Assembly: GCF_021245725.1 (NCBI RefSeq)
Contig: NZ_JAJGSX010000003.1
Span: 62,001-126,000 of the forward strand
Reading direction: 5' to 3'
Source: Pseudonocardia sp. TRM90224
GTDB lineage: Bacteria; Actinomycetota; Actinomycetes; Mycobacteriales; Pseudonocardiaceae
DNA: 64,000 bases
Shown: piece after piece, positions 1 through 8,434 of the stretch
How the letters are laid out: the number at the start of each line of letters is the position of its first letter
Position numbering within the stretch: position 1 is the first letter of the stretch
Position numbers and translations under genes: made by a program
Notes under the pieces: model-generated
What the model was told of the DNA's origin: nothing
The model's input: the letters and a program-made list of their open reading frames with translations, nothing else
The model's database searches: none

Positions 1-903
1 GCTCACCAGCACTTCGCGCTGCGGAGCCCGCACCGGGCCGAGCAGGCGGGTGAGGTGGACGACCACCAGCACGGTGACGGCCGCGGTCGCGGCGCCGATC
101 ATGTCGAGCAGGGCGTGCAGCACGACGCCGTCGGCCATGGCCTGCACGCCGGTGCGGAACGACCACGCGTAGACCACCGCGGCGAGCACCACGTCGAATG
201 CGAAGAGGCCCCACCACACCAGCAGCAGACGGGACGGCTGCGGGCGCAGGTCGGGCGGGCGCGCCAGCGCGGTGTGCTCGATCTCGGCGAACACGGCGCC
301 GGGAACAACGAGGTTGAGCCCTGGCACCACCCAGCCGATCACGATCGCCCGCATCGACCGCGAGGGCAGGACACCCGCCTGCTCGGCGGCGGCCGCCGAC
401 GCCTGCACCGACCAGTAGACGACGAGCACGCCGGACAGCACGGCGAGGACCGGCGCGACCCGCCCCGCGGCCGCCACCAGCGCGTCGGAAGCCGCAACGG
501 CCGTCGCGGAGAGCGCGCCCTCGCGGCTCTGCACCAGCAGGACGTACCGCCAGATCTCGGCGCCCGCCGCGATCAGCGCCACGGCCGCCGTCGCCCACAG
601 CAGCGGCACGGCCGTCGCGACTACCGAGCGGGCCTTGTGCAGGCTGCCCGGCACGGCGGCAGCACCGGCCTCCGGCTCAGGTCGCCACGGCAGCGGCGGG
701 AAGCCCCACCGCGGGATGAACCGGTAGCGGGGCGCGCCCGTGTACGGCACGCGACGCTTCGGGATCTCGGGCGGCGGCAGCGCCGACGCGGGCGGCTCGG
801 CGACCCAGCGCAGCGGCGCGAGGTAGTTGCCGCAGTGCGGGCAGAACGGCCCGCTGGAGAGCACGGACCGATGGCCGCACCGGAGGCACAGCACGGGAGC
901 CAT
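1..903 (-). CDS. DUF4328-type membrane protein with zinc ribbon (3' end outside window)
   Basis: The frame is open from the ATG at 901-903 to the window edge (301 codons), so the C-terminus is missing. The N-terminus has a zinc-ribbon pattern, CLRCGH near residue 6 and CPHCG near residue 21, then a Pro-rich linker. After that come about five to six hydrophobic segments, with Trp/Tyr-rich loops typical of the DUF4328 integral membrane family of actinobacteria. No function is established for the family. It lies 18 bp beyond the rhodanese gene on the same strand and may be cotranscribed with it. Confidence 0.75.
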   Translation of the reverse strand, partial: MAPVLCLRCGHRSVLSSGPFCPHCGNYLAPLRWVAEPPASALPPPEIPKRRVPYTGAPRYRFIPRWGFPPLPWRPEPEAGAAAVPGSLHKARSVVATAVPLLWATAAVALIAAGAEIWRYVLLVQSREGALSATAVAASDALVAAAGRVAPVLAVLSGVLVVYWSVQASAAAAEQAGVLPSRSMRAIVIGWVVPGLNLVVPGAVFAEIEHTALARPPDLRPQPSRLLLVWWGLFAFDVVLAAVVYAWSFRTGVQAMADGVVLHALLDMIGAATAAVTVLVVVHLTRLLGPVRAPQREVLVS

Positions 904-921
904 GGGCGCAGCCACCGGCGG

Positions 922-1260
922 CTAGATGACGACGGGCGGCACGCCGTCGCGCTCGCCGACGAGCGGCTTGCCCATCGCCTCCCACGCCTGCATGCCGCCG
1001 TCGACGTTGACGACGGGGTGGCCCTGCTGGGAGAGGAACGCGACGACCCGACCGGAGCGCCCACCGGATCGGCAGACGATGTAGAGCGGGTCGGCGTCCT
1101 CGGGGAGCTCGTGCAGGCGTCCGGTCAGCTCGCTCATCGGGATGTGCTGCGCGTCGGGCGCGTGCCCGGCTGCCCACTCGTCGCCCTCGCGGACGTCGAG
1201 CAGCACGGCGTCGGCCGGGAGCTCCGCGACGGAGACGCTGGGGACGGCTGGACCAGTCAT
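922..1260 (-). CDS. Rhodanese-like sulfurtransferase domain protein
   Basis: A single-domain rhodanese of 112 residues. The active-site loop CRSGGRSGR carries the catalytic cysteine that would hold the persulfide. The substrate-side motif LLDVREGDEWAAGHAPDAQHIP is split here as LLDVRE, EWAAGH and AQHIP, all classic rhodanese signatures. The ATG at 1258-1260 is preferred over the longer frame because the extra upstream residues have no family resemblance and overlap a hairpin repeat. It lies downstream of the symporter genes but is separated from them by a strong 61-bp hairpin, so it may be transcribed on its own. Confidence 0.88.
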   Translation of the reverse strand: MTGPAVPSVSVAELPADAVLLDVREGDEWAAGHAPDAQHIPMSELTGRLHELPEDADPLYIVCRSGGRSGRVVAFLSQQGHPVVNVDGGMQAWEAMGKPLVGERDGVPPVVI

Positions 1261-1307
1261 GGCCCCAATCCTGCCACGCACGGCCGTGACACCCCGGTGA
1301 GCAGAAC

Positions 1308-1368
1308 GACGACAACGACGTTGTGGCTGCGCGGAGGCCCGCGGAACAGCCACAACGTCGTTGTCGAC
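1308..1368. repeat. 61-bp hairpin repeat, family 2 copy 1 (possible terminator)
   Basis: Two 22-nt arms (1308-1329 and 1347-1368) pair with one mismatch around a 17-nt loop that is itself GC-palindromic. The arms read GACGACAACGACG...GTGGCTG. It lies just after the actP stop codon and before the rhodanese start, the position expected of a terminator for actP. A second copy with the same arm length and loop length lies at 22934-22994. Confidence 0.8.
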
Positions 1369-1375
1369 GGTCTAC

Positions 1376-3007
1376 CTAGTGCGCGACGGCCTTCTCGGCG
1401 CCCGCGCCGGTGAGGGCGCGGACCTCCATCTCGGCGAACTTGCCCGGCTCGACCGAGCGCTTGCCGCCGATGTAGGTGCCGATGATCCCGAGCAGGAACG
1501 ACGCCGGGATCGAGATGAGCCCGGGGTTGTCCAGCGGGAACCAGTGGAAGTCGACGCCCTGGATCATCGACCCGCTGCGCCCGGTCGCCTCGTTGACCGG
1601 CTTGCCCGACACCGCGGGCGAGAACACGATCAGCACGATGCTGATCACGAGCCCGCCGTAGATGCTGAACAGCGCGCCCATGGTGTTGAACCGCTTCCAG
1701 AACAGCGAGTACAGGATCGTCGGCAGGTTGGCCGAGGCCGCCACCGCGAACGCGAGCGCGACGAGGAACGCGATGTTCTGCCCGTTCGCGATGATCCCGC
1801 CCGCGATCGCGACCAGCCCCACGATGAGCGCCGTCAGCCGGGCGACCCGCACCTCGGCGTCCGGGGTCGCGGTGCCGCGCTTGATCACGTTGGCGTAGAC
1901 GTCGTGCGCGAACGACGCCGACGCCGTGATCGTCAGACCGGCCACGACCGCCAGGATCGTCGCGAACGCGATCGCGGAGATCAGCCCGAGCAGCAGCTCG
2001 CCGCCCAGCTCGTACGCCAGCAGGGGAGCCGCGTTGTTCTGGTTGGCCGTCGTGATCGTGCCCGGCTCGAGCAGCGCCGCCGCCCCGTAGCCCAGCACCA
2101 GCGTGAACAGGTAGAACAGGCCGATCAGCCAGATCGCCCACACCACCGATCGGCGCGCTTCCTTCGCCGAGGGCACGGTGTAGAAGCGCATCAGGATGTG
2201 CGGCAGGCCCGCCGTGCCCAGCACGAGCGCGAGCCCGAGCGAGACGAAGTCGACCGGGTTCGTGAAGATCAGGCCCGGCGCGAGCAGCGCCTCCCCCTTC
2301 GGGCTGGCCTCGACGGCGTCGCCGAGCAGCCCCGAGATGTTGAACCCGACGATGCCGAGCACCCACGTCGTCATGACGGCCGCGCCGATGAGCAGCAGGA
2401 CGGCCTTGATGATCTGGACGTACGTCGTGCCCTTCATGCCACCGACCAACACGTACACGATCATCAGGAGCCCGACGACGGCGATGACGATGCCCTGCCC
2501 GAGCCGGTTGCTCGTGGGGATCTGCAGCAGCAACGCGATCAGCCCGCCGGCGCCTGCCATCTGCGCGAGCAGGTAGAAGAACGACACCACCAGCGTGGAC
2601 GTCGCCGCAGCGGCCCGCACGGGACGCTGCCGCATGCGGAACGCGAGCACGTCACCCATCGTGAACTTGCCCGTGTTCCGCAGCAGCTCCGCCACCAGCA
2701 GCAATGCGACGAGCCACGCCACCAGGAAGCCGATGGAGTACAGGAACCCGTCGTAGCCGCCGAGCGCGATCGCGCCCGCGATGCCGAGGAACGACGCCGC
2801 GGAGAGGTAGTCGCCTGCGATGGCGACGCCGTTCTGCGGCCCGGTGAAGGCTCGACCCGCGGCGTAGTAGTCCGACGCCGTGCGGTTGGTGCGGCTGGCG
2901 CGGTAGACGAAGATCAGCGTGACGGCCACGAAGGCCACGAACACGCCGATGTTGACCAAGACGCTGCCCACGTTGGCACCGCTCTGGCTCTGTGCGATGA
3001 GACTCAC
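1376..3007 (-). CDS. actP: Cation/acetate-type solute:sodium symporter (SSS family)
   Basis: A 543-residue membrane protein of the SSS family, ActP/MctC type, which imports acetate, pyruvate or propionate with Na+ or H+. About 13 hydrophobic segments are visible. Family motifs include GDYLSAASFLGIAG near residue 65, the loop GLPHILMRFYTVPSAKEAR, and ASASFAHDVY. It starts with GTG at 3005-3007, which overlaps the stop of the upstream DUF485 gene as GTGA, so the two are translationally coupled; this DUF485-actP pairing is standard. Substrate cannot be assigned from sequence. It lacks the soluble insert found in the two SSS paralogs further upstream. Confidence 0.92.
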   Translation of the reverse strand: MSLIAQSQSGANVGSVLVNIGVFVAFVAVTLIFVYRASRTNRTASDYYAAGRAFTGPQNGVAIAGDYLSAASFLGIAGAIALGGYDGFLYSIGFLVAWLVALLLVAELLRNTGKFTMGDVLAFRMRQRPVRAAAATSTLVVSFFYLLAQMAGAGGLIALLLQIPTSNRLGQGIVIAVVGLLMIVYVLVGGMKGTTYVQIIKAVLLLIGAAVMTTWVLGIVGFNISGLLGDAVEASPKGEALLAPGLIFTNPVDFVSLGLALVLGTAGLPHILMRFYTVPSAKEARRSVVWAIWLIGLFYLFTLVLGYGAAALLEPGTITTANQNNAAPLLAYELGGELLLGLISAIAFATILAVVAGLTITASASFAHDVYANVIKRGTATPDAEVRVARLTALIVGLVAIAGGIIANGQNIAFLVALAFAVAASANLPTILYSLFWKRFNTMGALFSIYGGLVISIVLIVFSPAVSGKPVNEATGRSGSMIQGVDFHWFPLDNPGLISIPASFLLGIIGTYIGGKRSVEPGKFAEMEVRALTGAGAEKAVAH

Positions 3008-3336
3008 GCGCCACCCTCGATGTGCTTGCGGATGCGCTCGGCAGCCGGGTCGAGGTGCTTGTCCGCGTAGCGGACGTAGATCGTGGTGATGGCGAACGTG
3101 GTGACGAACTGCATCAACCCGATCAGCAACCCGACGTTGATGTTCCCGAAGACCTTGGTCGCCATGAACCCCGGCAGGTACGACGCCATGAGCACGTACG
3201 CCAGGTACCAGATCAGGAAGGCCGCACTCATGGGGAACACGAACCTGCGCAGGCGCGAACGCAGCTGCGTGAACTCCGGGGACTCCTGCACTTGTTCGTA
3301 GATCGTGCGTGTAGAGCGCTCGCTCGTGGTACTCAC
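3004..3336 (-). CDS. DUF485 membrane protein, partner of ActP
   Basis: A 110-residue protein with two transmembrane segments (FVFPMSAAFLIWYLAYVLMA and NVGLLIGLMQFVTTFAI regions), typical of DUF485 proteins encoded directly before ActP symporters. GTG at 3334-3336 is chosen as start because GGAGAGG lies about nine bases upstream; the frame extends further but without a ribosome site. The TGA overlaps the actP start by 4 bp. It probably assists assembly or regulation of the transporter, which is inferred from the constant pairing, not demonstrated. Confidence 0.85.
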   Translation of the reverse strand: MSTTSERSTRTIYEQVQESPEFTQLRSRLRRFVFPMSAAFLIWYLAYVLMASYLPGFMATKVFGNINVGLLIGLMQFVTTFAITTIYVRYADKHLDPAAERIRKHIEGGA

Positions 3337-3374
3337 GCCGGTCCTCTCCGTATCAGTGCCCCCCAAAATGATCA

Positions 3375-3429
3375 CGGTCCGCACAGGGACCGCTACACAC
3401 CGAACGATAGAGCAGTCACGGCAGTGACT
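3375..3429. promoter_or_regulatory. Two dyads upstream of DUF485-actP
   Basis: The gap between the SSS gene at 3536 and the DUF485 start contains two short inverted repeats: CGGTCC-GCACAG-GGACCG at 3375-3392 and AGTCAC-GGCA-GTGACT at 3414-3429. Both lie 38-95 bp upstream of the DUF485 GTG, where operators would be expected. The cognate regulator is unknown; the LytTR regulator in this cluster is one candidate, although LytTR sites are normally direct repeats. The rest of 3430-3535 shows nothing recognisable. Confidence 0.35.
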
Positions 3430-3535
3430 CTGAATAGGCCAGCAGGGTGAAAACCACCCGTATGTGCGCGCGTGTCACACGGAGCACCCGTTCAGATGCG
3501 GGCCGCGTTCACCCGTTCGTCGACCACCCGAACGG

Positions 3536-5296
3536 TCATGTCGGCGCCTTCCGCACCCGCTCGGCGAGCCGGTCGCGGCTGAGCCCGAGCCGTTCCGGGG
3601 CGTGCAGCCGCAGCAGCACCTGCTCGGCATCCGCTGGTCGGCGGCGGGACGTGAGCTTGCTGATGATCGCCATCGTGAGGAAGGCAGCGGGCACGGAGAC
3701 GAGCGCGGGCCGGTAGAGCAGCACACCGAGCGCGCCCGTGCCGCCCAGCCCGGCGAGACTCAGCGCAACCGCGCCCGCCGAGAGGAACCCCCCGACGAGA
3801 ACACCGGCGATGGCTCCCACATCGGTCAGGCCGCGCCACCAGATCCCCAGCACGAGCAGCGGGCAGAACGTCGAGGCCGCCACCGCGAAGACCAGCGCGA
3901 CCGCTTCGGAGAAGTCGAGGCGGGTGACGCCGAGCGAGAGCGCAAGCGGGACGGCGCCCGCGATGACCGCCGAGATCCGGAAGTCGCGGACCCGGCCGCT
4001 GCCCATCACGTCGGTCGAGAGCACGCCGGCGATGCTCACCACCAGCCCCGACGACGTCGAGAGGAACGCGGCCCACGCGCCGGCCGCGACGATGCTGCCC
4101 AGCAGCGCGCCGACCCATCCGGAGCCCAGGATCGCCGAGGGCAGCAGCAGCACAGCGGCGTCGGTGTCGCCGCTGACCAGCAGCTGCGGCACGTAGAGCC
4201 GGGAGAGCGCGCCGAGCAACGTCACGGTCATGTAGAACGCGCCGAGCAGCGCGAGCACGATCACCGCGGTGCGGCGGGCCGCGCGCCCGTCGGGGTTCGT
4301 GTAGAAGCGCACGAGCACGTGCGGGAGGCCCATGGTGCCGAGGAACGTCGCGATGATCAGGGAGTAGGTGCCGAGCAGCCCGAACTCCCTGCCCTCCGGG
4401 AACGGTGTGAGCCAGTCGGCGTCCGTGACCGGCGCACCCTCGACGACCGGGACCGGCGCGCCCGCCCCGAACTGCAGCTCGGAGTCGGCGAGCACGGTGT
4501 GCCGCCCGGTCTCCCAGCGGACCGACGCGCCCGAGTGCGCGACGCCGTCGACAACACCGGTCACCGTGATGTTGACCGGCACCTTGACCTGCAGCACGAC
4601 ATCGGTGCGGATCTGCACCGTCGTGCGGTCCGGGAACTCCGGCGGCGCCGGCCGGTCGAACGTGCGATCGCCGCTGAAGAAGTAGACCACCGCGAACAGC
4701 GCCGGGATCGCGAGCACGCTGAACTTGAGCCAGTACTGGAACGCCTGCACGAAGGTGATCGAACGCATCCCGCCCATCACCACCGTCGCGACGACGACGA
4801 CGGCCGCGCCGACGGCGCCCGACCACGGCGGTAGCGACGTGACCGTGGCGACGGTCAGGCCGGCGCCCTGCAGCTGCGGCAGCAGGTAGAGCCACCCGAT
4901 CACGACGACGAAGAGCGTGCAGACCTTGCGCAGGCCCGGGGAGCGCAGCCGGGCCTCCGCGAAGTCGGGCACGGTGTAGGCGCCCGACCGGCGCAGCGGC
5001 GCAGCGACGAAGAGGACCAGCGCGAGGTAGCCGGCCGTGTAGCCGACCGGGTACCAGAGCGCGTCGACGCCGTCGCGCAGGATCAGGCCGGCGACCCCGA
5101 GGAACGACGCGGCCGAGAGGTACTCGCCGGAGATCGCACCGGCGTTGGCGGCCGGCCCGACGGTGCGGGACGCGACCAGGAAGTCCGACGTGCTGCGTGC
5201 GACCCGCACGCCCAGCGAGCCGATGACCGCCGAGAGCAACGCGACGATCCCCATCGCCACGAGCGCGTACACGCCGGTCGTCGTCACGCCGTCCAC
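3536..5296 (-). CDS. Sodium:solute symporter (SSS family) with extracytoplasmic insert
   Basis: A 586-residue SSS transporter, paralogous to the next gene. Core motifs are present: GEYLSAASFLGVAG, GLPHVLVRFYTNPDGRAAR and STSSGLVVSIAGVLSTD. Unlike ActP it carries about 90 extra polar residues between hydrophobic segments (roughly residues 210-300), rich in Val/Thr and predicted beta. The C-terminal tail is basic and cytoplasmic. Start is GTG 5294-5296; GTG codons shortly downstream could also serve. Likely substrate is a short-chain carboxylate, inferred from family and neighbourhood only. Confidence 0.88.
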   Translation of the reverse strand: MDGVTTTGVYALVAMGIVALLSAVIGSLGVRVARSTSDFLVASRTVGPAANAGAISGEYLSAASFLGVAGLILRDGVDALWYPVGYTAGYLALVLFVAAPLRRSGAYTVPDFAEARLRSPGLRKVCTLFVVVIGWLYLLPQLQGAGLTVATVTSLPPWSGAVGAAVVVVATVVMGGMRSITFVQAFQYWLKFSVLAIPALFAVVYFFSGDRTFDRPAPPEFPDRTTVQIRTDVVLQVKVPVNITVTGVVDGVAHSGASVRWETGRHTVLADSELQFGAGAPVPVVEGAPVTDADWLTPFPEGREFGLLGTYSLIIATFLGTMGLPHVLVRFYTNPDGRAARRTAVIVLALLGAFYMTVTLLGALSRLYVPQLLVSGDTDAAVLLLPSAILGSGWVGALLGSIVAAGAWAAFLSTSSGLVVSIAGVLSTDVMGSGRVRDFRISAVIAGAVPLALSLGVTRLDFSEAVALVFAVAASTFCPLLVLGIWWRGLTDVGAIAGVLVGGFLSAGAVALSLAGLGGTGALGVLLYRPALVSVPAAFLTMAIISKLTSRRRPADAEQVLLRLHAPERLGLSRDRLAERVRKAPT

Positions 5297-5332
5297 TCTG
5301 TCAAAGCCCCCTCTCCGCGGCGCCGGATCGGG

Positions 5333-7066
5333 TCATGGCCTTCTCGGGTCGAGCCGATCGTGGGAAAGTCCTAGCCGCTCAGGAGCGTGCAACCGCAAAA
5401 GGGCGCCGTCAACTCCGTCCGGGATCTGCGCCTTGGTCAGCTTGCTCACGATGATCATCGTGAGGAACGCCAACGGCACCGCGACGGCCGCCGGCCGCTC
5501 CAGCAGCACCCCGAGCAGGTTGTCCGGCGGCCTGGCGAACATCGTGATGCCGGTCGAGATCCCGGAGAGGATCCCGCCGACGAGCACGCCGGCCACCGCG
5601 CCCGGCGCGGTGAGCCCTCGCCACCAGATCCCCAGCACCAGCAGCGGGCAGAACGTCGCTGCCGCCACCGCGAACACCAGTGGCACGGTCAAGGCGAAGT
5701 CGAGCCTGCTCACACCCAACGCCATCCCGAGCGGGACGGCCGTGGCGATCACCGCGGCGAGCCGGAAGTCCTTCAGCTTCCCCCGCAGGATGTCGGTGAA
5801 GAGCACCCCGGCGAGGCTCACCACCAGCCCTGACGATGTGGATAGGAACGCCGCCGCGGCGCCCGCCGAGATCAGGCCGCCGAGCGTCCAGCCCAGCCAG
5901 CCGTTCGGGAACGCGCCGGTGGGGACGAGCAGCACGGCGGCGTCGGTGTTGCCGGTGACCAGCAGCTGCGGCGCGTACAGCCTGGAGAGCGCGCCGACCA
6001 GCGTGATCAGGATGTAGAAGAAGCCGATCATCGCCAGCACGATCACCGTCGACCAGCGCGCGGCCCGGCCGTCGGCGTTCGTGTAGAAGCGCACCAGCAC
6101 GTGCGGCAGCCCCATCGTGCCCAGGAAGCCGGCCAGCAGGATCGAGTAGATCTCCAGCAGCTGGGTGCTCGACTCGCCGGTCATCGGTTCGAGCCATTCG
6201 CGGTCCGTCGGCGGCGCCCCCACCACGACGGGCACGGGCGCGCCGCGGCTGAACTGCATCGAGGTGCCCTTCAGCGCGGTGTGCTCGCCCGCTTCCCACC
6301 TGACGAACCCGTCGACGCCCCGCCCGTCGATGATGCCGTACGCCCGGAACTGGACGGGCTCGACGACCTGGACGACCGCGTCGGTCCGCACCGAGATCGT
6401 CGTGTCGTTCACGAACTGCGGCGCGTTCGGCCTGTCGAACGAGCTGGAGCTGAACGAGAAGAGGCCGAGCACGATCACCGCCGGCACGGCGATCGCCATG
6501 AGCTTCACCCAGTACTGGAAGGCCTGCACGAAGGTGATCGAGCGCATCCCGCCGCCGACGACCGTCAGCAGCACGACAGCGCCCGCGGCCGCGACGCCGC
6601 TCCAGGCGGGCAGCCCGGTCATCGTGGTGAGCGCGAGCCCGGCTCCCTGGAGCTGCGGCAGCAGGTACAACCAGCCGATGACCAGCACGAACGCCGTCGA
6701 GACGCGGCGCAGCGCCGGCGAGTGCAGCCGGGCCTCCGCGAAGTCGGGCACCGTGTACGCGCCCGAGCGGCGCAGCGGCGCAGCGACGAACAGCAGCAGC
6801 GCGAGGTAGCCGGCGACGAACGCGACCGGGTACCAGAGCGCGTCGGCGCCCTCCTTGAGGATGATCCCGGCGATGCCGAGGAAGGACGCGGCGGAGAGGT
6901 ACTCGCCCGAGATCGCGCTCGCGTTCGCGACGGGGCCGACGGTGCGCGAGGCGACGAGGAAGTCGGACGTGCTGCGCGCGACCCGGACGCCGAGCGAACC
7001 GATGACCGCCGAGACGACACCGACCAGCGCGATCGCGATGAGGGCGATGAGGGCAGGAGTCTCCAA
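5333..7066 (-). CDS. Sodium:solute symporter (SSS family), paralog with extracytoplasmic insert
   Basis: A 577-residue SSS transporter, closely similar along its length to the 3536-5296 product, including N-terminal VIGSLGVRVARSTSDF and the extra polar insert (here about residues 210-300, beginning SFDRPNAPQF). The two probably arose by tandem duplication. The annotated start is TTG 7064-7066, which immediately follows the stop of the upstream DUF485-like gene (2-bp gap), so translation is likely coupled. It is the middle gene of a three-symporter series that ends with actP. Confidence 0.88.
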   Translation of the reverse strand: METPALIALIAIALVGVVSAVIGSLGVRVARSTSDFLVASRTVGPVANASAISGEYLSAASFLGIAGIILKEGADALWYPVAFVAGYLALLLFVAAPLRRSGAYTVPDFAEARLHSPALRRVSTAFVLVIGWLYLLPQLQGAGLALTTMTGLPAWSGVAAAGAVVLLTVVGGGMRSITFVQAFQYWVKLMAIAVPAVIVLGLFSFSSSSFDRPNAPQFVNDTTISVRTDAVVQVVEPVQFRAYGIIDGRGVDGFVRWEAGEHTALKGTSMQFSRGAPVPVVVGAPPTDREWLEPMTGESSTQLLEIYSILLAGFLGTMGLPHVLVRFYTNADGRAARWSTVIVLAMIGFFYILITLVGALSRLYAPQLLVTGNTDAAVLLVPTGAFPNGWLGWTLGGLISAGAAAAFLSTSSGLVVSLAGVLFTDILRGKLKDFRLAAVIATAVPLGMALGVSRLDFALTVPLVFAVAAATFCPLLVLGIWWRGLTAPGAVAGVLVGGILSGISTGITMFARPPDNLLGVLLERPAAVAVPLAFLTMIIVSKLTKAQIPDGVDGALLRLHAPERLGLSHDRLDPRRP

Positions 7067-7068
7067 CC

Positions 7069-8403
7069 TCAGTCCTGCACGTGATCAGCGAAGTTCTGCT
7101 CGACCCGTTCAGCGGTGCGCGTGTGCCACCAGCCCAGCCCGAGCAGGAACGGGTAGACCGCAACCCCGAGCAGCAGCCACGGCAGCCGGATCCCGATCAC
7201 CTCGACGCGGCCCAGCTCGGGGAAGAGCGCGAACATCAGCGGGAGCAGCCCGAGCGTGAGCGCGACACCCACCGCGAACCGCAGCGCGACCGTCAGCTGG
7301 GAGCCGATGAGGTTGCTGCGCAGCAGCTCGCCGACGCCGGTGCCCTCCTGGATGTCGACGACGGTGCGCACCGGCTTCGCGACACCCTTGCGCTCGGCGA
7401 GCACCACACGCACCCGGCGCGCCCTCAGCTCGGCGTCGGGGTCGTCCTCCTCCTCGACCGGAGCGACCGGAGCGACCGGAGCGACCGGAGCGGCGGCCAT
7501 CGGGGCCACCGGCTGCGGCTCGACGACCTCCAGCTCGCCGGTGCGCTGCGTGGGCAGCGCGAACCGGGCCGGCCGGGTGGTCGGCGGCGTGCGAGGGGTC
7601 CAGACGACCTCGCCGTTCTCGGGAGGGGTGCCGGGCTCGTCGGTCTGCTCCTGTGGCAAGGTCATCCGCGCACGCCACAGCACCCGCTCCTTCGGCGGGT
7701 GCGCCACCATCGGTGTGGTGGACGCTCCGGGTTCCTCGCCCGGTGGCGGTGTCGTCGGCGTAGGCAGCTGCCTGAGCGGGCGGATCGGTGTCGACGGCGG
7801 GTTGGTCGTCGACGGCGGCGGTGAGAGCAGCCGCGCCGCCGCGGCACCCGTGGGTGGCGCGGGTTGTGGTCGGCCGTTGGCCGCGGGCTGCTGACCGGGC
7901 GGTGCGGGCGGCGGCAACGGCGACGGGACAACCGGTGGCGGCTCGGCCCGCAGCGGCGGGCCCGACCATCCGACCGGCGACACCGGGGCGGTCGTCTCGA
8001 TCGCCGCGCGACCCCGCTGTTGTCGGTCCGGCCAGCCCGGTGGTGGCGGCACCTGCCCGTTGAAGCCCGCAGGCGGCTCCGGACGTTGCGGCATGACCGT
8101 CATCCCGCCGCCGACGGGCGCGGGTGGTGGCGCGCCGGGGCCCGGGGTGGCCTCGGAGTGCCGTGGCACGTAGCCGGTGGTGCTGGAGATGCCGGAGCCG
8201 CCGCGGCGGGCGTGCCGGCCGCTGGTGCCGCCGGAGCTCTTGGCCGCTATCCGGCGCTGGATCTCCTCACGGAGCCAGAGGGAGCCGGAATCGCCCTGCT
8301 CCCCCGGCTGCTCATCGCCCTCCGCAAAGCGGCGATCGGGTCCCGGGCCGTCTTCCGGCTCGGGCGCCACCGACGGCGGGGCGCCGTCGGTGAACGTGCT
8401 CAC
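7069..8403 (-). CDS. Proline-rich protein with C-terminal DUF485-like two-TM domain
   Basis: A 444-residue protein in two parts. Residues 1 to about 330 are low-complexity and rich in Pro, Ala, Gly and charged residues. The last 110 residues hold two hydrophobic segments (FAVGVALTLGLLPLMFALF and PWLLLGVAVYPFLLGLGW) followed by a basic end, resembling the DUF485 subunit that accompanies ActP-like symporters. Its position directly before the SSS pair (2-bp gap) matches that role. The long cytoplasmic Pro-rich extension is unusual, as DUF485 proteins are normally around 100 residues. Assignment of the domain is by pattern and context. Confidence 0.7.
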   Translation of the reverse strand: MSTFTDGAPPSVAPEPEDGPGPDRRFAEGDEQPGEQGDSGSLWLREEIQRRIAAKSSGGTSGRHARRGGSGISSTTGYVPRHSEATPGPGAPPPAPVGGGMTVMPQRPEPPAGFNGQVPPPPGWPDRQQRGRAAIETTAPVSPVGWSGPPLRAEPPPVVPSPLPPPAPPGQQPAANGRPQPAPPTGAAAARLLSPPPSTTNPPSTPIRPLRQLPTPTTPPPGEEPGASTTPMVAHPPKERVLWRARMTLPQEQTDEPGTPPENGEVVWTPRTPPTTRPARFALPTQRTGELEVVEPQPVAPMAAAPVAPVAPVAPVEEEDDPDAELRARRVRVVLAERKGVAKPVRTVVDIQEGTGVGELLRSNLIGSQLTVALRFAVGVALTLGLLPLMFALFPELGRVEVIGIRLPWLLLGVAVYPFLLGLGWWHTRTAERVEQNFADHVQD

Positions 8404-8434
8404 CGCTCACCCTCGCCGGGCCCGCCCCCAGGGA

